Source: Nitrospirota bacterium (GTDB lineage: Bacteria > Nitrospirota > JACRHJ01). From it: DNA of 14,110 nt. Location: contig DAHWTK010000041.1 in NCBI GenBank assembly GCA_027328825.1, positions 1 through 14,110 on the forward strand, written 5' to 3'. The notes under the pieces are model-generated. The model saw only the letters and a program-made list of their open reading frames with translations, did no database searches and was not told the DNA's origin. Below, piece after piece: positions 13,079 to 14,110 of the stretch (positions are counted from its first letter, which is position 1; each line of letters begins with the position of its first letter). The position numbers and the translations under genes were made by a program.

Positions 13079-14110
13079 TCAAGGGTTATGATAGATCCTT
13101 TCTCTGGTCCTTTTTATCTTCGCCGCGAGTTCATAATAGGCCGTGGATTTCCTGTCGAGCCGGTAGAGCCTGGCTTGGGCGGCTTTTAATTTCTTCTCGC
13201 CGTTTCTCAGATTATCCAGGTATTTTCTGTATTTTTCCCTGTCCGGGCGCGGTATGGAGAAATCCCCAGGCAGGTTCCAGATGTCTTTCAGATACATCCA
13301 CGCCGCATAATCCCAGGGATTAACGTCTCCCAGGGGCCTCGGCTTTGACGTCTCCCGAATGCGGGAAATTTTGAGGCCGTTTTTATCCCCGGTTATATCC
13401 TGCGCCCCCGTGAAGGGGAGCGATCCCGCGTATTCCAGATACTCCCATGTCGCGTTTGCCTTCTGCGTGTCAGAGTCATGGCATGAGTCGCAGGTGCGGG
13501 ACTTCCCTATCCCGTGCCCGACCGCCTCGAACTGCATCCACGTCAGCGCCTTGTTCGCCGCCGGGAGCGAGGAATACGTCCCGATTATCGCGTATGCGTC
13601 CTGCGTCTCGCCGCCGGGCCAGCGCCATTTCAGGCCGGAGGGCGGCGCGTTTCCCCTGAAGTTAGTCGCAATGTTCGGCCAGACCTTGTATGGGGTATAC
13701 ATCCCGTCCCTGTCCTTTATCAGCAGTGGCGGAGAGAATATGCCGTAATACAGGCTGTATTTCATAAACGGGCTGGTCTTTCCGGCAATCATCCCCCTGC
13801 CCCATACGGTCATCTGGTAGCCGCCAAGCCTCGAGATATGACATGCCTGGCATCGGACATTCCTGTGCGGCCCTTCCGAATTAGCCTTCCATGCGGTATA
13901 GTGGCACCCGCCGCAGTCCACTTTCCGGCTGATGTCGCCCATGCCTTTTCCGCCGTTTTCGTGGCAGTCTATGCACTGCATCCCGGCCTTCACGTGCGCG
14001 TCCGGCGGGAAGCCGGGAGGCTGTGAGAACTCCGCGCCCATATAGCTGTCGCCCCTCCTGCGCTCCTGGCTTCCGGAGTGGCACATGCCTGTCCCGCGCC
14101 CGCCGCCCGT
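13079..14110 (-). CDS. Multiheme c-type cytochrome, C-terminal 343 residues
   Basis: The frame stays open from the stop at 13079 to the right edge, so the N-terminus and any signal peptide are outside the window; the ATG at 14086 is an internal methionine. Counting from that Met, there are four canonical heme sites: CIDCH at 38-42, CGGCH at 58-62, CQACH at 79-83 and CDSCH at 199-203. A TGMCH at the very start has lost the first cysteine. Between the third and fourth hemes lies a Trp/Gly/Pro-rich domain, and the last ~50 residues are a charged helical or coiled-coil segment (KYLDNLRNGEKKLKAAQARL). It should be an exported electron carrier in anaerobic or metal/sulfur respiration; the exact family is not recognised. 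It is convergent with the GemA-like gene, with 56 nt between and no clear terminator. Confidence 0.85.
   Translation of the reverse strand, partial: TGGGRGTGMCHSGSQERRRGDSYMGAEFSQPPGFPPDAHVKAGMQCIDCHENGGKGMGDISRKVDCGGCHYTAWKANSEGPHRNVRCQACHISRLGGYQMTVWGRGMIAGKTSPFMKYSLYYGIFSPPLLIKDRDGMYTPYKVWPNIATNFRGNAPPSGLKWRWPGGETQDAYAIIGTYSSLPAANKALTWMQFEAVGHGIGKSRTCDSCHDSDTQKANATWEYLEYAGSLPFTGAQDITGDKNGLKISRIRETSKPRPLGDVNPWDYAAWMYLKDIWNLPGDFSIPRPDREKYRKYLDNLRNGEKKLKAAQARLYRLDRKSTAYYELAAKIKRTRERIYHNP

Overview
The window comes from a Gram-negative (diderm) bacterium of moderate-to-high GC content. Signal-peptide outer-membrane proteins, an Omp85-type barrel, hopanoid-modification enzymes, a periplasmic c-type heme sensor and a multiheme cytochrome c all point that way. 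This mix fits Nitrospirota, Desulfobacterota or similar anaerobic or microaerophilic lineages. That placement is an inference from gene content; no rRNA or phylogenetic marker was compared. I see no mobile element, CRISPR array, tRNA or rRNA.

Left part (1-6033, all minus strand): a probable operon reading right to left. It runs from a POTRA-less Omp85/D15 barrel (TTG start) to ispH (last step of the MEP isoprenoid pathway), hpnJ (radical SAM enzyme of hopanoid side-chain tailoring), a small DUF2892 membrane protein, a periplasmic TPR protein, hpnI (hopanoid glycosyltransferase), and a secreted, probably outer-membrane protein cut by the window edge. Several neighbours overlap or nearly touch (ispH/hpnJ and DUF2892/TPR by 4 nt, TPR/hpnI with a 2-nt gap). 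The block joins isoprenoid precursor supply to hopanoid head-group modification and outer-membrane proteins. A good sigma70-type promoter lies upstream of the barrel gene, with a 7-bp inverted repeat bracketing its -10 box.

Middle part (6210-9594, minus strand): priA (replication restart helicase) overlaps by 4 nt (GTGA) a TrmN6-like methyltransferase. A thiol peroxidase (tpx-like) follows, in which the usual resolving cysteine is replaced by leucine. The 176-nt gap between tpx and the barrel gene holds two stem-loops plus the promoter and operator.

Right part (9595-14110): a 264-nt divergent intergenic region carries a large imperfect palindrome, a smaller hairpin and a sigma54-like promoter element. 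It precedes a roughly 800-residue plus-strand sensor with periplasmic heme-c domain, HAMP, PAS, GAF and an HD-GYP cyclic-di-GMP phosphodiesterase. Next come a cysteine-cluster (YkgJ-type) protein and a small GemA/DUF1018-like protein. A convergent multiheme cytochrome c (minus strand) runs off the right edge. The heme sensor and the cytochrome suggest a cell that couples redox state to c-di-GMP-controlled lifestyle.
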